Source of the DNA: Aestuariivirga sp.
Lineage (GTDB): Bacteria > Pseudomonadota > Alphaproteobacteria > Rhizobiales > Aestuariivirgaceae
DNA length: 57,627 nt
Direction: 5' to 3'
Assembly (NCBI RefSeq): GCF_020252405.1
Contig: NZ_JADCDA010000078.1
Span: forward strand, 1 to 57,627
Shown: piece by piece, positions 34,056 to 45,253 of the stretch
Layout of the letters: the number at the start of each line of letters is the position of its first letter
Numbering within the stretch: position 1 is the stretch's first letter
Notes under the pieces: model-generated
What the model saw: the letters and a program-made list of their open reading frames with translations, nothing else
What the model was told of the DNA's origin: nothing
Databases searched by the model: none
Translations under genes and position numbers: made by a program

Positions 34056-35552
34056 TCACCATTTCTTCAAACTGCCCAGAATCCCCCGAATCAGCATGTT
34101 GCCGATCTGGCGGCCGGCGGTGCCCGCCATGTTCTTGACGAAACGGTCGGTGGCGGTTTCGCGCCCGCTCGTGCGGGACTGGACCTTCGCCTGCTGGTCC
34201 GCTTCCTTCTGCGCGGCCTTGTTGGCCTTCTCCTGCTCGCTCGCGGCACTGCGCTCGCTGGCCCGCTTGGTCAGTATCTCGTAGGCGGACTCGCGGTCTT
34301 CCGCCTGTTCGTAGTTTCCGTAAACCGGCGAATTCCTGACGATCCTCTGGCGCTCCTCCGGCGTGACCGGCCCCATGCGCGAGGACGGCGGGCGGATCAT
34401 GGTGCGCTCCACCATGGTGGGCACTCCCTTGAGGTCGAGAACCGAAACCAGCGCCTCGCCCTTGCCAAGCTGGGTGATTGCCTCTTCCGTCCTGAAGGCG
34501 GGGTTGGGCCGGAAGGTGGAGGCGGCTGTGGCCACGGCCTTCTGCTCGCGCGGGGTATAGGCGCGGAGCGCATGCTGGATGCGGTTGCCCATCTGGGCCA
34601 GCACGCTTTCGGGCACGTCGAGCGGGTTCTGCGTCACGAAATAGATGCCGATGCCCTTGGAGCGGATCAGCTTCACCGTCTGCTCGATCTTCTGAACGAG
34701 GCCTGCGGGCGCATCCGAGAACAGAAGATGCGCCTCGTCGAAGAAGAACACCATCTTCGGCTTTTCGGGGTCACCCACTTCGGGCATCTGCTCGAAGAGT
34801 TCGGACATCAGCCAGAGCAGGAAGGTGGCGTAGAGCTGCGGCGAATTGATGAGCGTGCCGGCGGCGAGCACGTTCATATAGCCCTTGCCGGCCGCGGTGG
34901 TGCGCATGAAGTCATGGATGTCCAACGCAGGTTCGCCGAAGAACTGGTCGCCGCCCTGTTCCTCCAGCACCACCAGGCGACGCTGGATGGCGCCGATGGT
35001 GGGAGCGGAGAGATTGCCATACTCGGTGGCGAGGTCCCTGCCGCGGCCGCCCAGGTCCTTCAGGAGCGCGCGCAGGTCCTTCAGGTCGAGAAGGGCGAGG
35101 CCCTCCTTGTCGGCCAGCCTGAAGGCGATGTTGAGGGCGCCCTCCTGCGCATCCGTCAGTCCCATGAGACGCGACAGCATCAGGGGGCCCATGTCGGAAA
35201 TCGTGGTGCGGATCGGGTGGCCCTGCTCGCCGAAGAGGTCCCAGAAGATTGTGGGAATGGCCGCGAAGCCATAATCGTCGAAGCCCATGGACCTGGCACG
35301 CTCGACGAGGGCCTCCCTGGGCTCGCCTTCCATGGCGATGCCCGAGAGGTCGCCCTTCACGTCCGCCGCGAAGACCGGCACGCCCGCGTTGCAGAAGCCC
35401 TCCGCCATGATCTGCAGCGTCACCGTCTTGCCGGTACCGGTGGCGCCGGTGACGAGGCCGTGGCGGTTGGCCATGGCGAGGAACAGGTCCACCCGCTTGG
35501 TGCTGTGGCCGATGAAGACCGTCGAACCGGACATGGACAGTTTTTCCCCCAT
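34056..35552 (-). CDS. DUF853 family HerA-like ATPase (YjgR type)
   Basis: This 498-residue P-loop ATPase belongs to the FtsK/HerA superfamily. Walker A is TGATGTGKTVTLQ, Walker B is KPKMVFFFDEAHLLF and the downstream sensor region is YFVTQNPLDVPESVL. A charged Ala/Lys/Glu-rich segment (residues about 420-465) looks coiled-coil. The cellular role of the family is not established. ATG 35552 has GGAAG upstream; ATG 35534 is an alternative. It is divergent from a small DUF2267-like gene. Confidence 0.85.
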   Translation of the reverse strand: MGEKLSMSGSTVFIGHSTKRVDLFLAMANRHGLVTGATGTGKTVTLQIMAEGFCNAGVPVFAADVKGDLSGIAMEGEPREALVERARSMGFDDYGFAAIPTIFWDLFGEQGHPIRTTISDMGPLMLSRLMGLTDAQEGALNIAFRLADKEGLALLDLKDLRALLKDLGGRGRDLATEYGNLSAPTIGAIQRRLVVLEEQGGDQFFGEPALDIHDFMRTTAAGKGYMNVLAAGTLINSPQLYATFLLWLMSELFEQMPEVGDPEKPKMVFFFDEAHLLFSDAPAGLVQKIEQTVKLIRSKGIGIYFVTQNPLDVPESVLAQMGNRIQHALRAYTPREQKAVATAASTFRPNPAFRTEEAITQLGKGEALVSVLDLKGVPTMVERTMIRPPSSRMGPVTPEERQRIVRNSPVYGNYEQAEDRESAYEILTKRASERSAASEQEKANKAAQKEADQQAKVQSRTSGRETATDRFVKNMAGTAGRQIGNMLIRGILGSLKKW

Positions 35553-35617
35553 AATTCGCTTCCAACAAGCCTTTCTTGCTATAAGCATCCGGGTTTCGCA
35601 ATGAGCAGGACGAAAGC

Positions 35618-36010
35618 ATGCAGGAACTGATCGGCCGGATCGTGATGGCCAGCGGGCTTTCGCCGGAGAAGGCCCAAAAGGGGCTCGGCATTCTGCTGAA
35701 CCTGATCCAGACGCAGGGAAACCGGAACAAGGTGCAGGAGCTGTTCGACAGGCTGCCGGGTGCTGCGGACCTCGCCCGCGTTCAGGGCGGCGACGGGGCC
35801 GGCAGGAGCGGCGGCCTCCTCGGAATGCTGGCCGGCGGAATGATGGGCGGCCCCCTCGCCGCCATCTCGAAACTCTCCGCCGCGGGCCTGTCCATGGACC
35901 AGATCAAGGCGCTGAACACGACGGCGCTCGACTATGCGAAAGAGAGGGCAGGCGCACCCCTCGTCAAGGAGGTGGCAGGCTCCATTCCGGGGCTTTCCGG
36001 CTACGTCTGA
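35618..36010 (+). CDS. Small DUF2267-like protein
   Basis: This 130-residue protein has a helical N-terminus (MQELIGRIVMASGLSPEKAQ), a glycine- and methionine-rich middle and a helical C-terminus ending in AGSIPGLSGYV. The helix pattern resembles small DUF2267 or DUF2780-type proteins, whose function is unknown. Composition matches the neighbours. It starts 65 bp from the divergent DUF853 gene. Confidence 0.6.
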   Translation: MQELIGRIVMASGLSPEKAQKGLGILLNLIQTQGNRNKVQELFDRLPGAADLARVQGGDGAGRSGGLLGMLAGGMMGGPLAAISKLSAAGLSMDQIKALNTTALDYAKERAGAPLVKEVAGSIPGLSGYV

Positions 36011-36062
36011 CAGCGCCCGATCGGACCATGGGAGGTTCGCGGCGGTGCTCTGTCTTCGCTGG

Positions 36063-36171
36063 AGCATGATCCGCAAAAGTGAAACCCGCTTTTGCGATAA
36101 GATTACGCCCCAGCATGTGATCCGGCGCATGTTCCGGCCAGGCGGTTCCGCCTGAACTGAAACTGCTTTAG
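36063..36171. repeat. Composite rhizobial-type intergenic repeat
   Basis: A GCATGATCCGCAAAAGTG palindrome copy (36063-36108) is followed by a second block ending GGCGGTTCCGCCTGAACTG and ACTGCTTTA. The two-block mosaic is typical of Hyphomicrobiales intergenic elements. It fills most of the 200-bp gap before the mutase genes. Confidence 0.65.
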
Positions 36172-36210
36172 TGTTTTCGTATTCGCAAGAGACTGGGTTG
36201 TCGCGGGACC

Positions 36211-37406
36211 ATGGGTGATCTGAAACTGGCCTCCGAATTTCCGGCCATGAGCCGGGCCGGGTGGATGAAGCGCGTCGAGGCGGTGCTGAAGGGCGCCAGT
36301 TTCGAGGAGAAGCTGGTCCACACCTCCGCCGACGGCATCCGGCTGGAACCGATATACGGCCAGCTTGCCGGCCCGCGCGCGGCCCGCGCAATGCAGGCGC
36401 CGTGGACGTTGTTCCAGCGCGCCGACCACCCCGATGCGGCCCGCGCCAATGAACTGGCGCTCGACGACCTGTCCAATGGCGCCACCGGCCTCGTACTGGT
36501 GAGCAGCGATTCGGCCACCGCGCGCGGTTATGGGCTCGATCCGGCCCGCCTCGCCCGCGTGCTGCAGGGCGTGCACCTGCATGCCGTGGCGTTGCGCGTC
36601 GAGGGCAGCGGCTCCATGGCGATCGCCGAGTTGATCGCCAGGGAACCCATCGACCCCGAACGCCTCAGCGTCTCCTTCGCGGTCACCTCGCCGGCCGAGG
36701 CGGCGGAACTCGCCCGGCGCGGCTATACCGGCCCCTACATGGAGGCTGACGGCCGCATCTGGCATGAGCAGGGCGCAACCGGCGCGCATGAACTGGGCGC
36801 CACGCTCGCCACCGCCGTGGCCACGCTGCGCTCGCTCGAAGGCCTCAACGACCTGCGCCTTGTGCGCTCGACCGGCATCACGCTGGCTGCAAACCAGGAC
36901 ATGTTCGCCACACTCGCCAAGTTCCGCGCCATGCGGCTGCTCTGGCGGCGCGTGCTGCAGGCGGCTGGGCTGCCCGATGCCCCGCTCAGGCTTCACGCCG
37001 AAACCTCCTGGCGCATGATGGCGGTGAAGGACCCGCACACCAACATCCTGCGCGCCACGGCGGCGGTGTTCGGCGCAGGGCTGGGCGGCGCGGATTCGAT
37101 CGCCGTTCTTCCCCTCTCTCTGGCGCAAGGCCTGCCCAACGCCTTCGCCCGCCGCGTGGCGCGCAATGTGCAGAACGTGCTGACGGAGGAATCGAACCTG
37201 TGGCGCGTCGCCGATCCGGCGCTGGGTGCGGGCTACATCGAAACCCGCACGCAGGGCCTGTGCGAGGCCGCGTGGAAGGTCTTCCAGTCGGCGGAGGCCG
37301 GCGACTGGCCCGCGCCCAATCCGGACTCGAAGGCGAGCCTGCCCATCATCGGCGCCGCTGCCTATCCCCTGGGCCAGGAATATGCCCCCGAAACGGAGGC
37401 CCCGCG

Positions 37407-37410
<4 letters not shown>
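36211..37410 (+). CDS. mutA: Methylmalonyl-CoA mutase small (non-catalytic) subunit
   Basis: This 399-residue protein is the beta subunit of the two-subunit methylmalonyl-CoA mutase. It resembles the TIM-barrel half of the large subunit ([17 protein letters not shown], then [18 protein letters not shown]) but lacks the B12-binding C-terminal domain. It probably stabilises the heterodimer. Its stop overlaps the large-subunit start as ATGA, as in other two-subunit systems. The upstream gap holds only the repeat block. Confidence 0.9.
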
Positions 37411-39557
<2,147 letters not shown>

Positions 39558-39558
39558 A

Positions 39559-40506
39559 TCAGAACTTCACCTTCGCCATGGTGGCGCGGTGGTCGCTGGG
39601 CCACGGCGTCACCACGATATCGGCTTCAGGCGCCTTCTCGCCGACGATGCCGGCCTCGATCACCTGCAAGTCCCTGGCGCGGGCCAGTGCGAAGTCGATG
39701 CGGTCGTGGTGGTCGTCCTTGGCGGAAGGCTCCGTGGTGGGCGTCCAGGTCATTCCCGGCTTCACGCCGGCATCGGGGTAGACCGCACGGAAGGTGTCGA
39801 CAAAGCCCTTGTCCTCAATGGCCTTCACTGTGGGGAACTGCACCGCCATCGGCTGGTTTCCGGCCTTCACGGCAGACTCAGTCCAGTCACGGTGCGAAGG
39901 CTCGTTGAAGTCGCCGAACACGAAGGCGGCGTCCGCCTCGCCCGCCGCGGCCATGTCGTCGAACAAGATCTTGAGGCCGGGACCGCGCGTTGCTGCCGCG
40001 GCCTTCACCGCCTCCCCGGCCGTCTTCAGGAAAGGCGTATCGCCGTAGGCAATGCCGAGCAGCTGGTAGGGCTGGTAGGGCGAGTCATCAAGATGGATAT
40101 TGAAGGCGTGCACCCTGCGCCCGTCGATCATGATCTCGACGCCGGTGTCGTTGGGCGTCGCCTTGCCGATGGGATAGCGGCTGAGGATGGCATTGGACCA
40201 GAGCGCGTCGTTCTGCCTGGTCTGGTCATAGTAATGGTAGCCAAGCGCCGCAGCCAACTTGGGCGCCACGCTGTCGCCGGCAGGCGGGCAGGAATCGGCG
40301 GTGCAGGGGTCGCTCTCGAGGCGCGTCTCCTGGATGCCGATGATGTCCGCGTTCACCGCCTTGATGACGGCCACGGTTTCGTCCACCGGTTTTTTGGCGT
40401 TGCCGCCCCCGCCCCAGATGTTGAAGCTCATGATGGTGAGTTCGGTGGCCTGGGCGGAGGCGGCCAGCGCGGCAAGAACTGCCGTGGCGAGAAGCATCTG
40501 TCGCAT
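39559..40506 (-). CDS. Secreted endonuclease/exonuclease/phosphatase-family protein
   Basis: This 315-residue protein has a 20-residue signal peptide (MRQMLLATAVLAALAASAQA) and a DNase I-like fold. Active-site parts are TIMSFNIWGG, IIGIQETRLES (Glu), FGDFNEPSH (Asp, Asn), HHDRIDFAL and WPSDHRAT (Asp-His). It probably acts in the periplasm or outside on phosphodiesters or phosphomonoesters; the substrate is open. Its stop lies 1 bp after the mutase stop on the other strand. Confidence 0.85.
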   Translation of the reverse strand: MRQMLLATAVLAALAASAQATELTIMSFNIWGGGGNAKKPVDETVAVIKAVNADIIGIQETRLESDPCTADSCPPAGDSVAPKLAAALGYHYYDQTRQNDALWSNAILSRYPIGKATPNDTGVEIMIDGRRVHAFNIHLDDSPYQPYQLLGIAYGDTPFLKTAGEAVKAAAATRGPGLKILFDDMAAAGEADAAFVFGDFNEPSHRDWTESAVKAGNQPMAVQFPTVKAIEDKGFVDTFRAVYPDAGVKPGMTWTPTTEPSAKDDHHDRIDFALARARDLQVIEAGIVGEKAPEADIVVTPWPSDHRATMAKVKF

Positions 40507-40558
40507 GCGGGTTTCCGGATTGGTCAGACAAGCATTGCGCGGCGATGTGACGGGCGCG

Positions 40559-41536
40559 TTACAGCCGCAGCCCCCGCACTTCGCCCACCCCGATCTTGCG
40601 CCAGTTGGCGAGGTCATGGCGGCGGAAGCGTTCGAGCGTGGCCTTCTCCCCGGGCGTCCACACGTCGAGCCCGGAGAGCACCGCCGCGATGCCCACTTCG
40701 GCGGCGCGCGCCGCGCCGTCGTCAATCTTGAGGGCGATGCCGAGGCCTGCATGTGGAATGCAGGCGCAATAGACGCCCTCTGCCCCGGTCTTGATGAAGA
40801 GGCGCGGCGCCGCCTCCATGATGAGCGTGTCGAAGTCGCCCGTGCCCGCCACCATGAAGGGATGCTTGCGCACCGCATCGATGATGCGGCGGGCGGCCTT
40901 GTTCTCAGGGTCCGCGAAACGGGCGAAGCCCATGGCAAGGTTCTGGAGGGGAATGGCCCAGGTCGGCGCAGAGCAGCCATCGATGCCGACGGGCTGTTGC
41001 GAAAGCCCGATGCCGCAGAGTTCGCCGATGCGCCTGGCGATGGCCTGCTGCACCGGGTGGTCCGGCTTCACATAGCCATGCGGGGAGACCTCCAGCTGCC
41101 GCGCCAGCGCCAGCATGCCGGCATGCTTGCCGGAGCAGTTGTTGTGGACGGCGCCACAGGGCTCGCCGTTGCGGATGAGATCGAAGCGCGCCTCCTCGAA
41201 GGACGGCCAGTGGGCGCCGCATTCATAAAGGCTCTCGGCATTGCCGGCCTTGGCCAGCATGGCGCGGGCCACGCGCACATGGTCCGGTTCGCCATTGTGC
41301 GAGGAGCAGCACAGCGCGATCTCCTCCTCGGTGAAGCCAAAGCGGCCGGCCGCGCCAGCCTCGATGACGGGGAGGCACTGGAAAGCCTTTACGCCTGATC
41401 GCGGATAGACGGCGGCGGCGATGCCGCCCCCGGCGGCCACCACCTGGCCCGCCCGGTCCACAACGGCATAGGCGCCGCGGTGGCGGCTTTCCACGATGCC
41501 GCCGCGGGTGACTTCGGCGATGACAGGATTGCTCAT
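40559..41536 (-). CDS. L-asparaginase, rhizobial type (AnsA/class 3)
   Basis: This 325-residue enzyme hydrolyses asparagine to aspartate and ammonia. It belongs to the rhizobial class unrelated to E. coli asparaginases. The Ser-x-x-Lys pair is in YPRSGVKAFQ, the second serine region is CCSSHNGEPDH, and the zinc-binding Cys/Lys are in NNCSGKHAG and GIDGCSAPT. There is no signal peptide. ATG 41536 overlaps the stop of a decayed upstream gene, evidence that it was the second gene of a coupled pair. Confidence 0.9.
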   Translation of the reverse strand: MSNPVIAEVTRGGIVESRHRGAYAVVDRAGQVVAAGGGIAAAVYPRSGVKAFQCLPVIEAGAAGRFGFTEEEIALCCSSHNGEPDHVRVARAMLAKAGNAESLYECGAHWPSFEEARFDLIRNGEPCGAVHNNCSGKHAGMLALARQLEVSPHGYVKPDHPVQQAIARRIGELCGIGLSQQPVGIDGCSAPTWAIPLQNLAMGFARFADPENKAARRIIDAVRKHPFMVAGTGDFDTLIMEAAPRLFIKTGAEGVYCACIPHAGLGIALKIDDGAARAAEVGIAAVLSGLDVWTPGEKATLERFRRHDLANWRKIGVGEVRGLRL

Positions 41537-41880
41537 TGGCGCGTCTCCTTGTGCGGCGGGGCCGCGAGATACCAGCCATAGGCGGAAAACGGGGCCAGCA
41601 GGAAGATGCCGATCGCGCAGCTTTAACCCTCAAGGCTGTAGCGGGTCGCGCCCGCGGGGAAAAGCCCGATCCTGACGCCCGCCAGTTATTGCGCGGCGAA
41701 GGCGCAGACGAAGAGGGTGACGTTGATGGCGGCATCGGCCCGGCCTGCCGCGTCGCGCCCCGGACGGGCCTTAATCCACGGATAGGCCAGCACCGCCACC
41801 ACGTCCGCGGACGGAATTCCGACCATGAGGGCGATGGCAAGATAATGCCGATCTGTACGCCGGATGTCGTGGCGGGATGA
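41533..41880 (-). pseudogene. Decayed small membrane protein gene upstream of asparaginase
   Basis: One minus-strand frame reads hydrophobic, protein-like sequence interrupted by two stops: AINVTLFVCAFAAQ-stop-LAGVRIGLFPAGATRYSLEG-stop-SCAIGIFLLAPFSAYGWYLAA, ending PPHKETRQ-stop. The final TGA overlaps the asparaginase ATG as ATGA, as in a working operon. The 5' end runs into a repeat at 41897-41936. I do not recognise the family; at least three membrane-like segments remain. Confidence 0.6.
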
Positions 41881-41896
41881 GGCGCCAGTTGCCAGG

Positions 41897-41936
41897 GCAT
41901 GATCCGCGAGAGCGGAACCGCTTTTGCCCATCATGC
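41897..41936. repeat. Rhizobial-type intergenic palindrome
   Basis: GCATGATCCGCGAGAGCGGAA on the left and TTTTGCCCATCATGC on the right form a variant of the palindrome at 5552-5595. It abuts the decayed gene; the rest of 41937-42157 holds no gene, only GTGACGG/GTCAC-type repeat fragments. Confidence 0.6.
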
Positions 41937-42157
41937 TCAAGCGATTGACTTGGCCCCGGTCCTGGGGTGACGGCAGCGTTGGAATGACGCTTGATCATCA
42001 TGAGAGCCGCTTCTGACCCTGAAGATACCCAAGACCGCTCCCAGACGATCAACCCAACCATCCGGGACGTCACACGAAGGCCGGGGTGACGGTGCCGAGA
42101 GGAAACCCGCCGCAAACAATCCTCGCGCCGCGGCGATGCGCGGTCTATAGCTTTCCG

Positions 42158-42865
42158 ATGATCGCCTGGGTTCTCTTCGGCTTCATCCTCGGCCTTCAGC
42201 ACGCGCTGGAGCCCGATCACATCGCCGCCGTCTCCACCATCTCGGTGGAAAAGCGCGGCATCGGCCAGATCGTGCGGCATGGCGCTGTCTGGGGCATGGG
42301 GCATGCGCTGATGCTCGGCGCCTTCGGCGGCGCGGTCTATGCTCTCGAACTGACCCTCAGCGAGAGGCTGGCCAGCGGGCTTGAATTCGCCGTCGGCATC
42401 ATGATGGTGCTGCTCGGCGCGCGGCTGCTCTACATTCTGGTGCGGGACCGCATTCACTTCCACACCCACCGCCATGGCGGGGATGCTCACTTCCATGCCC
42501 ACAGCCATGCCGGGGATGTGAAAAACCACGCGCTGAGCCGCCATGCCCATCCACATCCTGCCGGCGGCTGGAAGCGCAGCCTCGCCATCGGCATGATGCA
42601 CGGGCTTGCCGGTTCGGCGGCACTGGTGGCGCTTGCCGCCTCGACGGCGCCCTCGGCGCCGCTCGGCCTCGCCTTCATGCTGCTGTTCGCCATCGGCTCG
42701 ATCGCCGGCATGGTGATCTTCTCCACCGTGATCGCCGTGCCGCTGTCATACACCGCCATGACGCTCACCTGGGCCACCCGCGGCTTTCAGGCGCTGGCCG
42801 GCGTCTTCGCCATCGGCATCGGCCTGCGCACGCTGGTGGAAACCGGCGCGGTGCTGTTCGGCTGA
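42158..42865 (+). CDS. NicO/UreH-type nickel or cobalt permease-like protein
   Basis: This 235-residue inner-membrane protein has about six hydrophobic segments. The first helix carries HALEPDH, the H-x4-D-H signature of nickel/cobalt transporters. Between helices 3 and 4 lies a loop with many histidines (HFHTHRHGGDAHFHAH, then SRHAHPHP), likely a metal-binding reservoir. GMMHGLAGSAAL is the second conserved motif. No urease, hydrogenase or cobalamin genes are adjacent, although the B12-dependent mutase is 3 kb away. ATG 42158 is preferred over an earlier start without conservation. Confidence 0.82.
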   Translation: MIAWVLFGFILGLQHALEPDHIAAVSTISVEKRGIGQIVRHGAVWGMGHALMLGAFGGAVYALELTLSERLASGLEFAVGIMMVLLGARLLYILVRDRIHFHTHRHGGDAHFHAHSHAGDVKNHALSRHAHPHPAGGWKRSLAIGMMHGLAGSAALVALAASTAPSAPLGLAFMLLFAIGSIAGMVIFSTVIAVPLSYTAMTLTWATRGFQALAGVFAIGIGLRTLVETGAVLFG

Positions 42866-42956
42866 GCCCGCCGTATCTGCTTGTTCGGTCGCAGTTCCGC
42901 CGGTCAACCGGTGTCCAGTTGGCGTGAAAATACTCTATCGATCAGACGCGTGCGCC

Positions 42957-42988
42957 GACCAGGCGATTCCACCTGATCTGAACATGCG
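42957..42988. repeat. Fragment of a rhizobial-type repeat
   Basis: GACCAGGCGATTCCACCTGATC and the following GAACATGC match the second block of rhizobial mosaic repeats (compare 36130-36171). It lies in the roughly 300-bp gap 42866-43162, in which I see no gene. Confidence 0.4.
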
Positions 42989-43162
42989 CGATGTCACCGG
43001 CTGCTTCACCAGCGCATGAACCATGCGCGGCAGATCATGGGGGAAGCGGGCCCGTGCGGCCTGTTCATTCGGGGCTCCTCCCCAAGGCGGGACGCATATC
43101 GGGAATTGACAAGAGGCGCGGGACGGTTTGTCCTGCGGCCCGTGCTTGGGAGGGCACGTCGG

Positions 43163-44005
43163 ATGAAGCTGGGATTCAATCTTCTGCTGTGGACGCCGCA
43201 TGTCACCGCGGCGCATGAGCCGATCCTCAGGGCGCTGAAGAAGACGGGCTATGACGGGGTCGAGATCCCGATGTTCGAGGGAACGCCCGATCACTACGCG
43301 AGGCTGGGCGAGCTGCTCGACAAGATCGGGCTGGAACGCACCGTGGTGAGCGTTATCCAGGGCAAGAACCCGCTGTCGCCCGACAAGGCCAGCCAGGCCG
43401 CCGCGCTGGACCATGCCAGATGGACGGTGGACTGTTCCGCCGCGCTCGGCGCCACCATTCTTGGCGGGCCGATGCATTCGGAGCTCGGCTTCTTCTCCGG
43501 CAACCCCGCCACTGCGGCGGAGCGCAAGCGTGCGCTGAGCTTCCACAAGAAGGCGGGCGATTATGCCGGCAGGAAAAACGTGACCTTCGCACTCGAGGCG
43601 CTGAACCGTTTCGAATGCTATTTCCTGAATACCATGCAGCAGCTCCGCGACTATCTGGACGAGGCGAACCACCCGCATATCCGGGGCATGTATGACACCT
43701 TCCATTCCAACATCGAGGAGAAGGACCCGGTTGGCGCGATCAAGACCATCGCGAAGCACATGGCGCATGTGCACATCTCCGAGAATGACCGCGGCACGCC
43801 CGGCAAGGGCCATGTGCCGTGGGCTGAAACCTACAAGGCGCTGAAGAAAGCGAAGTATGACGGCTTCCTCACCGTCGAGGCCTTTGGGCGCTCCATGCCC
43901 GCACTCGCCGCGGCGACGCGCGTGTGGCGCGACTTCGCGCCCTCGCCTGAGGAGGTCTACAAGCTCGGCTTCCGCAACATGAAGCAGGGCTGGGCCGGGG
44001 CGTGA
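43163..44005 (+). CDS. Sugar epimerase/isomerase, D-tagatose 3-epimerase-like TIM barrel
   Basis: This 280-residue TIM-barrel protein resembles ketose 3-epimerases. The metal and catalytic residues appear in LEALNRFECYFLNT (Glu), MYDTFHSNIEEKD (Asp), HVHISENDRGTPGKGH (His) and LTVEAFG (Glu). The N-terminus MKLGFNLLLWT and the RGTPGKGHVPW motif are typical. The substrate ketose is unknown. GGGAGG precedes ATG 43163. The end overlaps the UPF0261 gene as GTGA. Confidence 0.85.
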   Translation: MKLGFNLLLWTPHVTAAHEPILRALKKTGYDGVEIPMFEGTPDHYARLGELLDKIGLERTVVSVIQGKNPLSPDKASQAAALDHARWTVDCSAALGATILGGPMHSELGFFSGNPATAAERKRALSFHKKAGDYAGRKNVTFALEALNRFECYFLNTMQQLRDYLDEANHPHIRGMYDTFHSNIEEKDPVGAIKTIAKHMAHVHISENDRGTPGKGHVPWAETYKALKKAKYDGFLTVEAFGRSMPALAAATRVWRDFAPSPEEVYKLGFRNMKQGWAGA

Positions 44006-45252
44006 AGCCGGTCTACGTCATCGGCACCTGCGACACCAAGGAGGCGGAGCTGCGCTACGCCATGGAGCGTGTGCAGGCTGCCGGCGCCCCGGCCTTGCTG
44101 GTTGACATCTCGACGGCACGGAGCCATGCGCAGGCCGACGTGACGCCGGAGACGGTGGCGAAACACCACCCCTCCGGCGCCGCGGCCGTTATGGGCCATG
44201 CCGACCGCGGCAAGGCCATCGCCGCCATGGCGGAGGCGCTCGGGAACTACCTTGTCTCGCGCGGGGACATCGGCGCGGTGCTGGGGCTGGGCGGCGGCGG
44301 CAACACGTCCATGGTGACGGAGGCGATGCGCCAGCTGCCCATCGGCGTGCCGAAGCTGATGGTCTCCACCATGGCATCGGGCAATGTGGCCCCTTACGTC
44401 GGCCCCACCGACATCATGATGATGCATGCGGTGGCGGATGTGGCAGGCCTCAACGCCATCACGCGGCGGGTGATCGGCAATGCCGCGCATGCCGCAGCCG
44501 GCATGGCGATAAATGCCGCGGCCGGCATGGCGATAAATGCCGCGGCCGGCATGGCGATGAATGCCGTTCCCGCAGGCCATGAGGCCGGGCGCGCCGTCGG
44601 CCTCACCATGTTCGGCGTGACCACCCCCTGCATCACGCAGATCCGGCGCCTGATCGGGGGCGGCTGCGAATGCTTCGTCTTCCACGCCACCGGCGCCGGC
44701 GGGCAGTGCCTGGAGAAGCTGATCGACTCGGGGCTCATCACGGCGGCCCTCGACATCACGACGACGGAGGTGGCGGACCGTCTGTCCGGCGGCGTTCTGC
44801 CGTGTACGGAGGACCGCTTCGGCGCCGTCATCCGCACGCGCATCCCCTGGGTGGGTTCGGTGGGGGCCTGCGACATGGTGAATTTCGGCGGCCGCGACAC
44901 GGTTCCGGCGCGGTTCGCGGGCCGCAACCTCCATGTCCACAATGCGCAGGTGACGCTGATGCGCACCACGGCGGAAGAGAATGCCGCCATCGGCCGCTGG
45001 ATCGTGGAGCGCGTCAACCGCATGGAGGGTCCGGTGCGTTTCCTGCTGCCGCTCCACGGCGTCTCCGCCATCGACGCGCCGGGCAAACCTTTCCACGATC
45101 CGGCGGCGGATGCCGCATTGTTTGCAGCGATCCGCGCGGCATGGACGCCCGCGCCCAACCGCCAGCTCATCGAGATCGGCGCCCACATCAACGAGAAGGC
45201 CTTCGCCGAAGCCGCGGTCCACGCCTTCCGCGACATTACCGGAGGACAGTAG
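44002..45252 (+). CDS. UPF0261 / Tm-1-like ATP-binding protein
   Basis: This 416-residue protein belongs to UPF0261, the family that includes the N-terminal domain of the plant Tm-1 virus-resistance protein. Features are VYVIGTCDTKEAEL, the glycine-rich LGLGGGGNTSMVTEAM, MVSTMASGNVAPYVG and FHATGAGGQCLEKL. The bacterial function is unsettled. Residues 164-187 are a threefold repeat of AAAGMAIN. The start is GTG 44002, overlapping the epimerase, and the SRPBCC gene follows after 1 bp. Confidence 0.85.
   Translation: MKPVYVIGTCDTKEAELRYAMERVQAAGAPALLVDISTARSHAQADVTPETVAKHHPSGAAAVMGHADRGKAIAAMAEALGNYLVSRGDIGAVLGLGGGGNTSMVTEAMRQLPIGVPKLMVSTMASGNVAPYVGPTDIMMMHAVADVAGLNAITRRVIGNAAHAAAGMAINAAAGMAINAAAGMAMNAVPAGHEAGRAVGLTMFGVTTPCITQIRRLIGGGCECFVFHATGAGGQCLEKLIDSGLITAALDITTTEVADRLSGGVLPCTEDRFGAVIRTRIPWVGSVGACDMVNFGGRDTVPARFAGRNLHVHNAQVTLMRTTAEENAAIGRWIVERVNRMEGPVRFLLPLHGVSAIDAPGKPFHDPAADAALFAAIRAAWTPAPNRQLIEIGAHINEKAFAEAAVHAFRDITGGQ
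44491..44562 (+). repeat. In-frame 24-bp tandem triplication in the UPF0261 gene
   Basis: Three 24-bp units (44491-44514, 44515-44538, 44539-44562) differ from each other at only one base each. Each encodes an AAAGMAIN-like octapeptide. It keeps the frame and lies between two conserved parts of the domain. Confidence 0.9.
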
Positions 45253-45253
45253 A

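Noticed and set aside
41536-41880. A plus-strand open frame between asparaginase and the metal permease
   Set aside because: It is the complement of the decayed membrane-protein gene and shows no protein-like pattern.
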